From Neisseria flavescens (GTDB lineage Bacteria; Pseudomonadota; Gammaproteobacteria; Burkholderiales; Neisseriaceae), in NCBI RefSeq assembly GCF_005221285.1, contig NZ_CP039886.1:2108001-2172000 (forward strand): a DNA stretch of 64,000 nt, in the 5' to 3' direction. The position numbers were made by a program, and so were the translations under genes. The notes below the pieces were generated by a model. That model saw nothing but the letters and a program-made list of their open reading frames with translations. It ran no database searches and was not told the origin of the DNA. Every line of letters begins with the position of its first letter. The first letter of the stretch is position 1. Below, piece after piece: positions 44,352 through 52,396 of the stretch.

Positions 44352-44615
44352 ATGAAACAATTCGAAATCAGCAACAGCGTCAGGAAAGAGCTTAGCAACT
44401 ACCTGAATACGCACAATCTAAGCCTCAAAGCCGCCATGGACAACGAAATAACCAATGGCGAGGTTGCCGCCATCGTTCACGCAGGATTACCGGCGATGAT
44501 TCGGAAAATCTATTCTTTGGAAAAAATGAAAACCTTTTTCTGGACGAAAAAAGATTTGATGATGGAATTTATCAATATGCGCTTGGCAGCCGGCGATAAA
44601 AAAGGCAAAAACTAA
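44352..44615 (+). CDS. Conserved hypothetical protein, 87 residues
   Basis: The protein (MKQFEISNSVRKELSNYLNT...) is basic and predicted helical, with no signal peptide or membrane segment. GGACGGAAAAC precedes the ATG at 44352. The upstream 330 bases in the same frame are non-coding-like. It is divergent from hemJ. No family is recognised. Confidence 0.6.
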   Translation: MKQFEISNSVRKELSNYLNTHNLSLKAAMDNEITNGEVAAIVHAGLPAMIRKIYSLEKMKTFFWTKKDLMMEFINMRLAAGDKKGKN

Positions 44616-44973
44616 TTTTAGTGTTGGGCTGGGGGGAGATAGGGGTTTGATATGCGGGCTTCTGTCTTTCTCGAAGTCTTGTTAGGGATAGGATTTACTC
44701 ATTGTTCCTAATAAGTTTTGACAACCGAAAGGCCGTCTGAAATTCAAATGATAGGGCATGGGGAACATGCCCTGTTTTTATGGGCGGTTTGTTTGCATTG
44801 GGAAAATATTGAGCTTGGCAACTGTTGCGTCGTTCCGCGCTGGGTGGTTTTATCGGCTGAATAGTTTTATATTTGTTTTGCTGAACATATTGAATGGATT
44901 ATAAAAAGGCCGTCTGAAACATTTCAGACGGCCTTTGGCGTTGAATCAGCAATTAAAACGGCGGATTTTCCAA
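44616..44973. other. Intergenic region between the hypothetical gene and prlC
   Basis: It holds a single DUS near 44731 with a GGGCATG-CATGCCC stem just after it (44755-44774), and a DUS hairpin terminator for prlC at 44903-44936. No gene is seen. Confidence 0.5.
44903..44936 (-). terminator. DUS hairpin terminator of prlC
   Basis: AAAAAGGCCGTCTGAAA and its complement lie 38 bases past prlC, with T run on the minus strand. Confidence 0.8.
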
Positions 44974-47010
44974 TCAAGCTGCGTTGTCGAAACCGCTGTG
45001 GCGGAGTAGGGCATCCAGGCTTGGTTCACGGCCGCGAAAGGCTTTGAAGGATTCGGCTGCGCTGCGCGAACCGCCGACGGCCAGTATTTCTTTCCAGAAG
45101 CGGCGGCCGGTTTCGGCAACATCGTCGCTTTCTTCAAAAGCGGCATAAGCGTCTGCACTCAAAACTTCTGCCCATGCGTAGCTGTAATAGCCTGCTGAGT
45201 AGCCGCCGGCGAAGATATGGCTGAAGCTCAAGGCAAAGCGGTTGTATGCCGGCGGTTGGGTTACGGCGACTTCTTGACGCACTTTATCCAAGATTTGCGG
45301 CCATTCTTTCAGACGGCCTTCGTCTTCCTGATGGTAGATTTCCATGTCGAAGAGGGCAAATTCCATTTGACGGACGAGGAACATACCGCGTTGGAAGTTT
45401 TTGGCCGCATGCATTTTGTCGAACAGCTCTTTCGGCAATACCGCGCCGGTTTCTTCGTGCGAGGACATTTGCGCCAATACGTCGTATTCCCAAACGAAGT
45501 TTTCCATGAATTGGCTGGGCAGTTCGACCGCGTCCCATTCGACGCCGTTGATGCCGGATACGCCCACTTCGTCAACCTGGGTCAACAAGTGGTGCAGGCC
45601 GTGGCCGGTTTCGTGGAAGAGGGTGATGATTTCGTCGTGGCTCAAACGCGCTTCTTTGTCGCCTACCGGCGGGGTAAAGTTGCAGACGAGGTAGGCGGTC
45701 GGCAGTTGCAGCGTACCGTCGGCGAAACGGCGGCGGCTTTTGTAGCCGTCCATCCATGCGCCGCCGCGTTTGCCTTCGCGTGCGTACAAGTCCATGTAAA
45801 CGCCGCCGATGGTCTGGCCGTCTTGTTTCAGCTCGAAATAGCGCACGTCTTTGTGCCAAACAGGGACGGTTTTTTCAGCCAGCTCGATGCCGTAGAGTTT
45901 TTTGATTTGGGCAAACAGGCCTGCCAATACTTTGCTGATAGGGAAGTATTTTTTCACTTCGGTTTCGCTGAAGGCGTATTTGGCTTGGCGCAGTTTTTCG
46001 GCAGCGTAGCTCAAATCCCAAGATTGCGGATCTTCGATATTCAGGCTCTCGCGTGCAAAGGCTTTGATTTCGGCAAAGTCTTTTTCGGCAAACGGTTTGG
46101 CGCGGCGGGCAAGGTCATGCAGGAAATTCAGAACCTGTTCGGGCGTATCCGCCATTTTGGTGGCCAGCGACAGCTCGGCGTAGTTTTTGAAGCCGAGCAG
46201 TTTGGCGGTTTTCAGTGCGTTTGCAAGCGTTTGTTCGACGTTGGCCGTGTTGTCGAATTTGCCTTCGTCAGACAATTCGCTGGCACGGGTAACGTAGGCG
46301 CGGTAGATTTGTTCGCGCAGTTCGCGGTTGTCGGCGTATTGGATAACGGCGAGGTAGTGCGGAATCTGCAGGCCGATTTTGTAGCCTGTTTTGCCCTCGC
46401 TTTGCGCGGCGGCGGCAAACATGGCGATGGAGTCTTCGGGAATGCCGGCAAGCGGCGCGGCATCGTCAAAGTAAATGCCGAAAGCGTCGGTCGCATCTTG
46501 GATGTTTTGTGCGAATTTGGCACCCAGTTGCGCGCCTTCGGTTTGCAGTTGCGCCAGTTCTGCCTGCTGTTCGGGCGGTAATTCGGCACCGCTGAGGACA
46601 AAATCGCGCAAGTCGTGGTTGAGCTTGGTTTGCTGCGCAGGGGAGAGGGTGTCGAATTCGGCAGAATTTTTGATGATTTTGAAGCGGTTGTACAACTCGA
46701 TGTCTTGACCGATTTCGGTGAAGAAGATGGTGATTTCAGGCATCAATTCGTTGTATACGGCACGCAGCTCGGGCGTATCGACCACGGAGTTGAGATGGGA
46801 AACCACGCTCCAAATGCGGCCGACACGTTCGGTAATGTCAGTCAGTTTTTCGACGGTGTTGGCCCAGTCGGTATGCGTTTGCGCTTTGATGGCGGCGATT
46901 TGTTCGCGCGCTTCGGCGATGGCGGTTTGCAGGGCGGGCTTGATGTTTTCGGTTTTGATTTGGTCGAAACGGGGCGTTTCTCCCAAGTGGAGCAGGACGT
47001 TGTCGCTCAT
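44974..47010 (-). CDS. prlC: Oligopeptidase A (M3 metallopeptidase) PrlC
   Basis: The 678-residue cytoplasmic zinc peptidase has the HETGHGLHHLL motif (HExxH) near 465 and the downstream Glu in SGINGVEWDAVELPSQFMENF. It degrades signal peptides and other oligopeptides. AGGAG lies 8 bases before the ATG. The upstream gap contains a DUS pair and then the end of the Rhs island. Confidence 0.96.
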   Translation of the reverse strand: MSDNVLLHLGETPRFDQIKTENIKPALQTAIAEAREQIAAIKAQTHTDWANTVEKLTDITERVGRIWSVVSHLNSVVDTPELRAVYNELMPEITIFFTEIGQDIELYNRFKIIKNSAEFDTLSPAQQTKLNHDLRDFVLSGAELPPEQQAELAQLQTEGAQLGAKFAQNIQDATDAFGIYFDDAAPLAGIPEDSIAMFAAAAQSEGKTGYKIGLQIPHYLAVIQYADNRELREQIYRAYVTRASELSDEGKFDNTANVEQTLANALKTAKLLGFKNYAELSLATKMADTPEQVLNFLHDLARRAKPFAEKDFAEIKAFARESLNIEDPQSWDLSYAAEKLRQAKYAFSETEVKKYFPISKVLAGLFAQIKKLYGIELAEKTVPVWHKDVRYFELKQDGQTIGGVYMDLYAREGKRGGAWMDGYKSRRRFADGTLQLPTAYLVCNFTPPVGDKEARLSHDEIITLFHETGHGLHHLLTQVDEVGVSGINGVEWDAVELPSQFMENFVWEYDVLAQMSSHEETGAVLPKELFDKMHAAKNFQRGMFLVRQMEFALFDMEIYHQEDEGRLKEWPQILDKVRQEVAVTQPPAYNRFALSFSHIFAGGYSAGYYSYAWAEVLSADAYAAFEESDDVAETGRRFWKEILAVGGSRSAAESFKAFRGREPSLDALLRHSGFDNAA

Positions 47011-47035
47011 ATGGTTTCTCCTGAATAAGATGGAT

Positions 47036-47060
47036 TCAGACGGCCTTGTGGCCGTCTGAA
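47036..47060. repeat. Short DUS inverted pair upstream of prlC
   Basis: TTCAGACGGCC and GGCCGTCTGAA face each other with a 4-base loop. Confidence 0.6.
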
Positions 47061-47123
47061 AAGAAAACGATAGGCGTTATATGGTGGCAGACAGGCAGAA
47101 TTAAAGTGTCTTGTCTGCCTGTC

Positions 47124-47222
47124 GGCCAATTTTATTCTGCGCCGCGCGGATTGGCGTGCAATGGCGCAGCCAGTTCGAGACGCATCGGTGTGCCTTTCGG
47201 GGCAAATACTGCATTGGCAACA
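47124..47222 (-). pseudogene. C-terminal remnant of an older gene at the Rhs island edge
   Basis: On the minus strand a frame ending NAVFAPKGTPMRLELAAP then LHANPRGAE and stop is joined directly to the Rhs segment but is in a different frame from it. It looks like the genuine tail of a protein that predates the island. A truncated MscS-like N terminus lies at the other edge of the island on the same strand, so both may be halves of one gene. Confidence 0.5.
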
Positions 47223-48775
47223 TTGGATGTTGCGTTTGAACCGGTGGATGTGCCAAGTCTCGGGACGCTCTTTCAGACGGCCTTTATCGGTGCTTTGGCC
47301 GTATTCGGTCTGTTGAACCAGTTGTCCGGCGGCATCGTAGCCGTAGGCGGTGATTTTGCCGTCCCAGCCGGTTTCTTGGATCAGGTTGTCGGTTCGGTCG
47401 TAATCGAGACGGTAGGTTTCGCCGTTTTCGTTGGTGAGGACGGTCAGACGGCGGGCTTTGTCGTAGGTGTAGGCGAAGGTATGGCCCAGTGCGTTGGTGC
47501 GTTTGAGCGGCAGTCCGTCCGCCGCGAGTTCGTAGGCGGTTTTGACACCGAGTCCGTCGATGTGGGCGGTCAGCCGGTTGAGGCGGTCGTATTCGAAGGT
47601 TTCGTGACTGCCGTCGGGATAGTCGGTACGGACGGGGTTGCCCGCTGCGTCGTAGTGGTGGCGGGTGGTATGGCCCAGCGCATCGGTAACGGTTTCGAGA
47701 TCGCCGTATTCGGTATAACCGAAACGGGTGGTTTCGCCGGTACAGTCGGTAAAGCAGACGAGTTGGTCGAGGGTGTCGTAGTGTAGGCGTCGGGTTTTGC
47801 CTAAGGCGTCGGTAATGGTTTCGGGCAGCCATCGGGCGTTGTAGCCGTAGCTGGTGGTGTAACCGGCGGGGTCGGTGATGCTGACGAGGTTGCCGCGTCC
47901 GTCGTAGGTGTAGGCGGTAATCCTGCCTGCGGGATCGTTGACGGCAACCGGCAGGTTGAGGGTTTCGTGGTAGTCGATTTGGGTGCTGCTGCCGTCCGGG
48001 GCGGTGATGGCGATGACGTTGCTTTCGGTATCGTAGAGATAGCGGGTTTCGCGTCCGAGCGGGTCGCGTTCTACGGTAATGCGGCCGTAGCTGTCGCGTT
48101 CGCTGTCGCTGCGTTGTCCGTCGGCGTCGATGCGGTAGATAAGTTCGCGGTTTTCGTCGAAACCGTACACTTCCGTCCGTCCCAATGCGTCGGTAACGAC
48201 GGTATGGTCTTTGCGGTAGTCGAACGTCCATTCTTCGCCGAGGTTGTTGCTGCTTTTGAGCACTTTGCCGTCGGTGTCGTAACGGTCGTATTCGTAGCGG
48301 GATACCAGTCCGTCGGGCCGGCTGTGTTCGACCATGATGTGGTTGCGATAGGCGAAACCGCGCAGTTTTTTGCCGTCGCGTCCGTAAACGGCGGTCAAAT
48401 CGCCGTAGCCGTCGTAGCCGTAGCGCACCAGTTCCTTGCCGTTGAAGGTGACGGAAGTAAGGCGGTTGACGTAGAAACGTTCGTCTTCGGAAACGAAGAC
48501 GTCCCGTTCTCCGGCCGGATCGAAGTCGAGATCGTTGTCGTGCAGACGGATAGAGGAGAATACGGGCTGGAAGTGTCGGCCGCTGCCGTCATAAATGCTG
48601 TGCGGCAGTCCGTTGTCGTCGTAGCAGAGGCGGATATGGCGGCCGTTGCGGTCGAGTTGTGCGACCAGTTGGTAAATGCCGCAGCCGGAATCGACTTCGG
48701 CGAACAGCAGCCGTGCACCGCCGTCGGGGGAGGCGATTTGGTAGAGGTCGTCTGAAAGTCGGTTTTCAGACGACC
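47215..48775 (-). pseudogene. Rhs core segment without start or C-terminal tip
   Basis: About 518 codons on the minus strand encode typical RHS/YD repeats (YDxxGR.., for example YGYDGYGDLTAVYGRDG, YTYDGRGNLVSITDPAG). The frame opens right after a stop inside the paired DUS at 48766-48780 and has no start of its own. It ends in GRLKERPETWHIHRFKRN before joining the unrelated tail at 47222. The same GRLK(D)RPETWHIHRFKRN opens the cassette at 54253, so the two pieces are consecutive parts of one ancestral Rhs protein now out of order. Confidence 0.8.
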
Positions 48776-48938
48776 TCTATGTTAACTGCTAATAAGATTG
48801 TTAAAGAACAAATGGTTCAGACGACCTCAAAAAGTATTGAGGTCGTCTGAAAAACAGAAACCGCGTGCGTACGTACCGCACATACTCTACGTCAGAGCTG
48901 AAGGTTTTGTGCGGGCTACGGCTTGCTACGGCTTACTT
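48770..48938. repeat. Rhs cassette boundary repeat A
   Basis: It has, in order, a DUS, GTTAACTGCTAATAAG, ATTGTTAAAGAACAAATG, an inverted pair of AGGTCGTCTGAA uptake sequences, AACCGCGTGCGTACGT with a partial palindrome, and GGGCTACGGCTTGCT. The same order recurs at 51690 and 54236. Confidence 0.8.
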
Positions 48939-48942
48939 GTGA

Positions 48943-49794
48943 TTACCAGCTAGTAATAGGTCTATGCAAATTTACCCAAAATTTTAATAATGATTTTTCA
49001 AAAAAACGAAATTCGGACAGATCTTTTTCTACAACTAGACCTAATTCTTTGAAAAGATATTTAGATTTCGTTCTCTCAATAACATCATATTGACTTAATA
49101 ACTTAGTAAGCCCTTTTTTTGATGATATATCTATTTCATTATAGTATATTGCAAGCTCTACTTTCTTATCATTGAAAATTGTAACCTCAGTTAACTTTTC
49201 ATTATCAAACCTTAGTACAAAATTGTTTATCTCTATAATATTTTTTACCTTTGGGATTACATTGTTTGATATATCATATTTTCTTATAATATCTGATAGA
49301 GAACAATTTAATTCAAAATCGCCTATGCTCTTATAAGGAATAAATATTAATTTATCATGATTTAAAGTTGGGTTTTTAAGTTCACTTTTTTGAAAGTCTG
49401 AGTACTTTTTACCTTTATTATCATATAAATCTCTTATACTCTCATCGTAAATTAATATCTGCAGAAACAAATTATCCTTATAGTCAACATATAAAACTAA
49501 ATTATATTTTGGAAAAATATAAAAATAATTTTCTTCATCCGAAACTTCTATTAGAGGATCCTCCTCTTCTAAGAATTTTTCAAGATTTAAAAAGTTAATA
49601 ACTTTTCCATTTAAGCAAAATTCATCACAATTCCTCAAGGAAGATACAGTAATCAATTCTGAATCAGATTTTATCTTGTGTTTTCTATCAAACTCTAATG
49701 AATAATTAGGATTATTTAAAATAACATCATCAAAGTCAGCCTTTTTTTGACCCAATACAATTCCATCCAAAGAATTATTTAATATTTTCAACAT
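48943..49794 (-). CDS. Orphan protein of the Rhs island, probable immunity protein
   Basis: The 283-residue acidic protein (MLKILNNSLDGIVLGQKKAD...) is encoded in DNA far richer in A/T than the Rhs segments. It begins after a scrambled 90-base Rhs remnant and ends at a boundary repeat, exactly the position held by immunity genes in the neighbouring modules. The presence of two similar halves is possible but not clear. No family is recognised, and the role is inferred from position and composition. AAAAAGGAAATATAC precedes the ATG. Confidence 0.6.
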   Translation of the reverse strand: MLKILNNSLDGIVLGQKKADFDDVILNNPNYSLEFDRKHKIKSDSELITVSSLRNCDEFCLNGKVINFLNLEKFLEEEDPLIEVSDEENYFYIFPKYNLVLYVDYKDNLFLQILIYDESIRDLYDNKGKKYSDFQKSELKNPTLNHDKLIFIPYKSIGDFELNCSLSDIIRKYDISNNVIPKVKNIIEINNFVLRFDNEKLTEVTIFNDKKVELAIYYNEIDISSKKGLTKLLSQYDVIERTKSKYLFKELGLVVEKDLSEFRFFEKSLLKFWVNLHRPITSW

Positions 49795-49817
49795 TTTGTA
49801 TATTTCCTTTTTAATCT

Positions 49818-49910
49818 ACGACCTTCTGCCCTAGGTTCGTAGCTGTCTTGGTCGGCACTTTTAATCAGGTTACCTGCTTTGTCTTAGGCGTAGCGGCGGT
49901 TGAATACGGT
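49818..49910 (-). pseudogene. Scrambled Rhs remnant
   Basis: Two short pieces match the Rhs cassettes: GGTTCGTAGCTGTCTTGGTC (encoding DQDSYEP) and the NLIQSADQ-coding segment with the adjoining RRYAYDKAG codons, here fused out of order and with a stop (TTA for TA[C/T]). They are the residue of the cassette that once preceded the 283-residue gene. Confidence 0.65.
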
Positions 49911-49987
49911 GCAACAATCTATAAAAAAATGTTTCAGACGACCTTAATATCTTAGCCATCTGAAACACTTTGTCAAAGATATCAATA

Positions 49988-50422
49988 CTATGATTTGCTA
50001 ATAGTATCTATCCATTTATTTTCCAATAGCCATTTCTCAACGTCATATAAAAAATTAGGGTTAATTTTTTTAAGTATAGGAAATTGCTTTTCTTTTTTCT
50101 TTATGGTTTCAAAAAAATATCGATAAAACTCCTTGCCCAACATTTTTCTCTGTGCATTTATATCTTTTTTGATAGGTATAAAATCCTCCTCATAAACAAC
50201 AATGTCAAACCCCAGTGCATTATAATTATCCTCTTTTGAATATCGAGATTTAGATTTCCAACCACTATCTTTTTCTAAACACCTAAAACATACTACCAAA
50301 TCAAAAGGAAATTCAGTATATTTTTTTAAAATAGGCTGTAAACCATTCTCTATTTCACTATCTAACATACTAACTTTACTCCATTTTGGAGAATCACTTG
50401 TAGTCCGTATTTCCATATTCAC
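49988..50422 (-). CDS. Probable immunity protein for the GIY-YIG Rhs toxin
   Basis: The 144-residue protein (MNMEIRTTSDSPKWSKVSML...) starts 26 bases after the end of the Rhs-GIY-YIG cassette on the same strand. It is AT-rich, acidic to neutral, and has no signal peptide. No family is recognised; it is called immunity because a gene directly after an Rhs tip almost always protects against that tip. AAAGAGGTGAATATGG gives a ribosome-binding site. Confidence 0.65.
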   Translation of the reverse strand: MNMEIRTTSDSPKWSKVSMLDSEIENGLQPILKKYTEFPFDLVVCFRCLEKDSGWKSKSRYSKEDNYNALGFDIVVYEEDFIPIKKDINAQRKMLGKEFYRYFFETIKKKEKQFPILKKINPNFLYDVEKWLLENKWIDTISKS

Positions 50423-50448
50423 CTCTTTATTTTATAAACAGAATAAAA

Positions 50449-51708
50449 CTAATGCTTACATTTATTCCCTGCTGGTAGTTTGCCTCTTCTCTTAATATAC
50501 TTAATAATTTTCAACCTTTCCCAACGTTGCATTACTTTTTTAGGTCCCTTCATGACTCTTATATATTTTAAATTATTTCTATCTAACCATTGTTGAGAAT
50601 ATCGGCGCTGAACACCATTAACAATATTTTTTGTCTCCCCAATTTTCCAAATATCTCCTTTTTTCAACCAAACCTTACCCACAGGCTCACGTTTACCCCA
50701 TTCCATTACAGGATAAAAGCCATCTTTCCTTGCAACAAGATAATAAAGTTCTTTAAGTCCTAAAGGATCAATCCAACTCTGCGTATTGGGAGAAAATTGA
50801 TAGAAATTTTCTCCTCCTACCAAACCTATCACATCTTGACTTACAAACCGTCCTGTTTCTGAATCGTAATAGCGGAAATAGTTATAGTGGAGTCCTGTTT
50901 CAGAATCATAATACTGGTTTTGCAATCTAAACGGCTGATGCGCATCCTTGTAAACCCGCTCGTCCTTTTTCAGACGGCCCCAAGCGGTATATTCGCCGTA
51001 CCATAGGAGATTGCCGTGGATATCGGTCATCTCGCGCGGAATGCCGATTTGGTCGGTATGGAAATAGGCGAGGTATTGCGCTTCGTCTTGGTTGTTGTGG
51101 AAGACTTGGGCTAGGGGTTCGTAGCTGTCTTGGTCGGTGTAGATATAGGTGTAGCTGCCTTTGCAGGTGTACTCCTGAAGTAATCGTGTTCCGTCCCAGA
51201 CGAAGTGGGTGCGTTTGGGGTCGGTGCTCGTCCGGGCGAGTTTGTCTTTTCTTTCCTTACTCAGTCTTCGCCCGAACGGGTCATAGGCATATTCCCAAAT
51301 CTCGGTATTACCGGCGGGCTTTTTGATTTCGGCGCGGACGAGTCGGTTTTCTAAATCGTATTGGTAATATTGGTTTTCGCCATTGGGCAGCTGGCGGTAG
51401 ATCAGGTTGCCCAGTGCGTCGTAGGTGTATTCGATGCCGTTGTATTCTTTGAGGCGGTTGCCGCTGCTAATGTTACTGCCTTTGCCCTTCCCTTCGGCTG
51501 TTTTGTCGGAAAGGATGTTGTGGGCGGGGTCGAAGGCGAAGGTTTCGCTGCGGCCGCTTTGGCTGTTGCGGGCTTCCTGAATCCGTCCGATTTTGTCGTA
51601 AACGTAATGAAGGACGCCGCTTCTTTGGTCGGCACTTTGGATCAGGTTGCCGGCTTTGTCGTAGGCGTAGAGGCCGTCTGAAAAACCAACTTTCAGACGG
51701 CCTCTATA
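50449..51708 (-). pseudogene. Silent Rhs C-terminal cassette with GIY-YIG-like nuclease tip
   Basis: The frame is open from 51708 to 50449 (419 codons) but has no ATG, GTG or TTG before the internal ATG at 51030. It begins with the paired DUS read in frame (GRLKVGFSDGLYAYDKAGN), then Rhs repeats, the conserved shell end (GLHYNYFRYYDSETGRFVSQ DVIGLVGG pattern) and DPLGLKE, where the toxin tip starts. The ~105-residue tip (YYLVARKDGFYPVMEWG...WLKKGDIWKIGETKN...RRYSQQWLDRNNL...) has the GIY-YIG/URI layout and is probably a DNase. It could be expressed only after recombination behind an Rhs start. Confidence 0.75.
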
Positions 51709-51877
51709 TCAACCAACGCATCAATCGGTAATGGGGTTGGATTGTTAAAGAACAAATGTTTCAGACGACCTCAAAGGGGTATCGAGGTCGTCTGAAAATT
51801 GAAAAAACCGCGTGCGTACTTTGAGGCACGCACCTTACCTGTGAATTTAGAAATTTATGCAGGCTACGGCTTGTTAA
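51690..51877. repeat. Rhs cassette boundary repeat B
   Basis: Same order of blocks as boundary A, with ATTGTTAAAGAACAAATG, paired AGGTCGTCTGAA uptake sequences and AACCGCGTGCGTAC...GGCTACGGCTTG. The part next to the cassette differs. Confidence 0.8.
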
Positions 51878-51888
51878 AATTTATATTA

Positions 51889-52380
51889 CTAACTACTTAA
51901 AATTACATCATCTCCATCTAATACCTTTTCTAAACTTTCCCATATGGTATTGCCTTCGTAAAAAAGGATGAGATTGTCCAATATCCCGTAAATATGGCTT
52001 TTTTCATTAACTAAAAATTCCATAGGACCAGATGGCATTACTGAGATAGGAATTAAATGTTTAACATTTAATATCTGTTTATAATATTTTATTCTTTCCA
52101 TTAAATAATCTTTTTTTTTCAGTTTTCCTAAAACAGAATTTAAGGAAAAATCCATTTCATAGCTGGCATCCCTACTTGGTATAGAATCATTGTCATATAT
52201 TATTTTTCTACCTCCAAAAACTCTTAAAACTTCTTTAACGGAATCCGGAAGGTTAAATCCAAACTTTTCATACTTTTCTAATATTTCAAAATACTCAAAA
52301 TCAGAAATAAAATATTCATTCTTATAACCTGACTGATGCAATACATCCATAACTCTTCTAGATAGATTAATTTTGGTCAT
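51889..52380 (-). CDS. SUKH-family immunity protein (SUKH-3-like)
   Basis: The 163-residue protein has an N-terminal helix, then DSVKEVLRVFGGRKI, which matches the FGG core of SUKH (SMI1/KNR4) proteins, and a C-terminal YGILDNLILFYEGNTIWESL segment, resembling SUKH-3. It starts 16 bases after the Rhs cassette that ends in a YwqJ-type deaminase; SUKH-3 proteins are known partners of such deaminase toxins. It should bind and block that tip in the cytoplasm. Confidence 0.75.
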   Translation of the reverse strand: MTKINLSRRVMDVLHQSGYKNEYFISDFEYFEILEKYEKFGFNLPDSVKEVLRVFGGRKIIYDNDSIPSRDASYEMDFSLNSVLGKLKKKDYLMERIKYYKQILNVKHLIPISVMPSGPMEFLVNEKSHIYGILDNLILFYEGNTIWESLEKVLDGDDVILSS

Positions 52381-52396
52381 AATAATTCCTTATTAT

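Noticed and set aside
45217..46581. A 454-codon frame opposite prlC
   Set aside because: Shadow frame; the composition mirrors PrlC and no ribosome-binding site or motif is seen.
47284..48231. Arg-rich 315-codon frame in the Rhs core and a similar one at 53478-54221
   Set aside because: Both are frame-shifted readings of Rhs repeat DNA; the YD-repeat frame is clear in each case.
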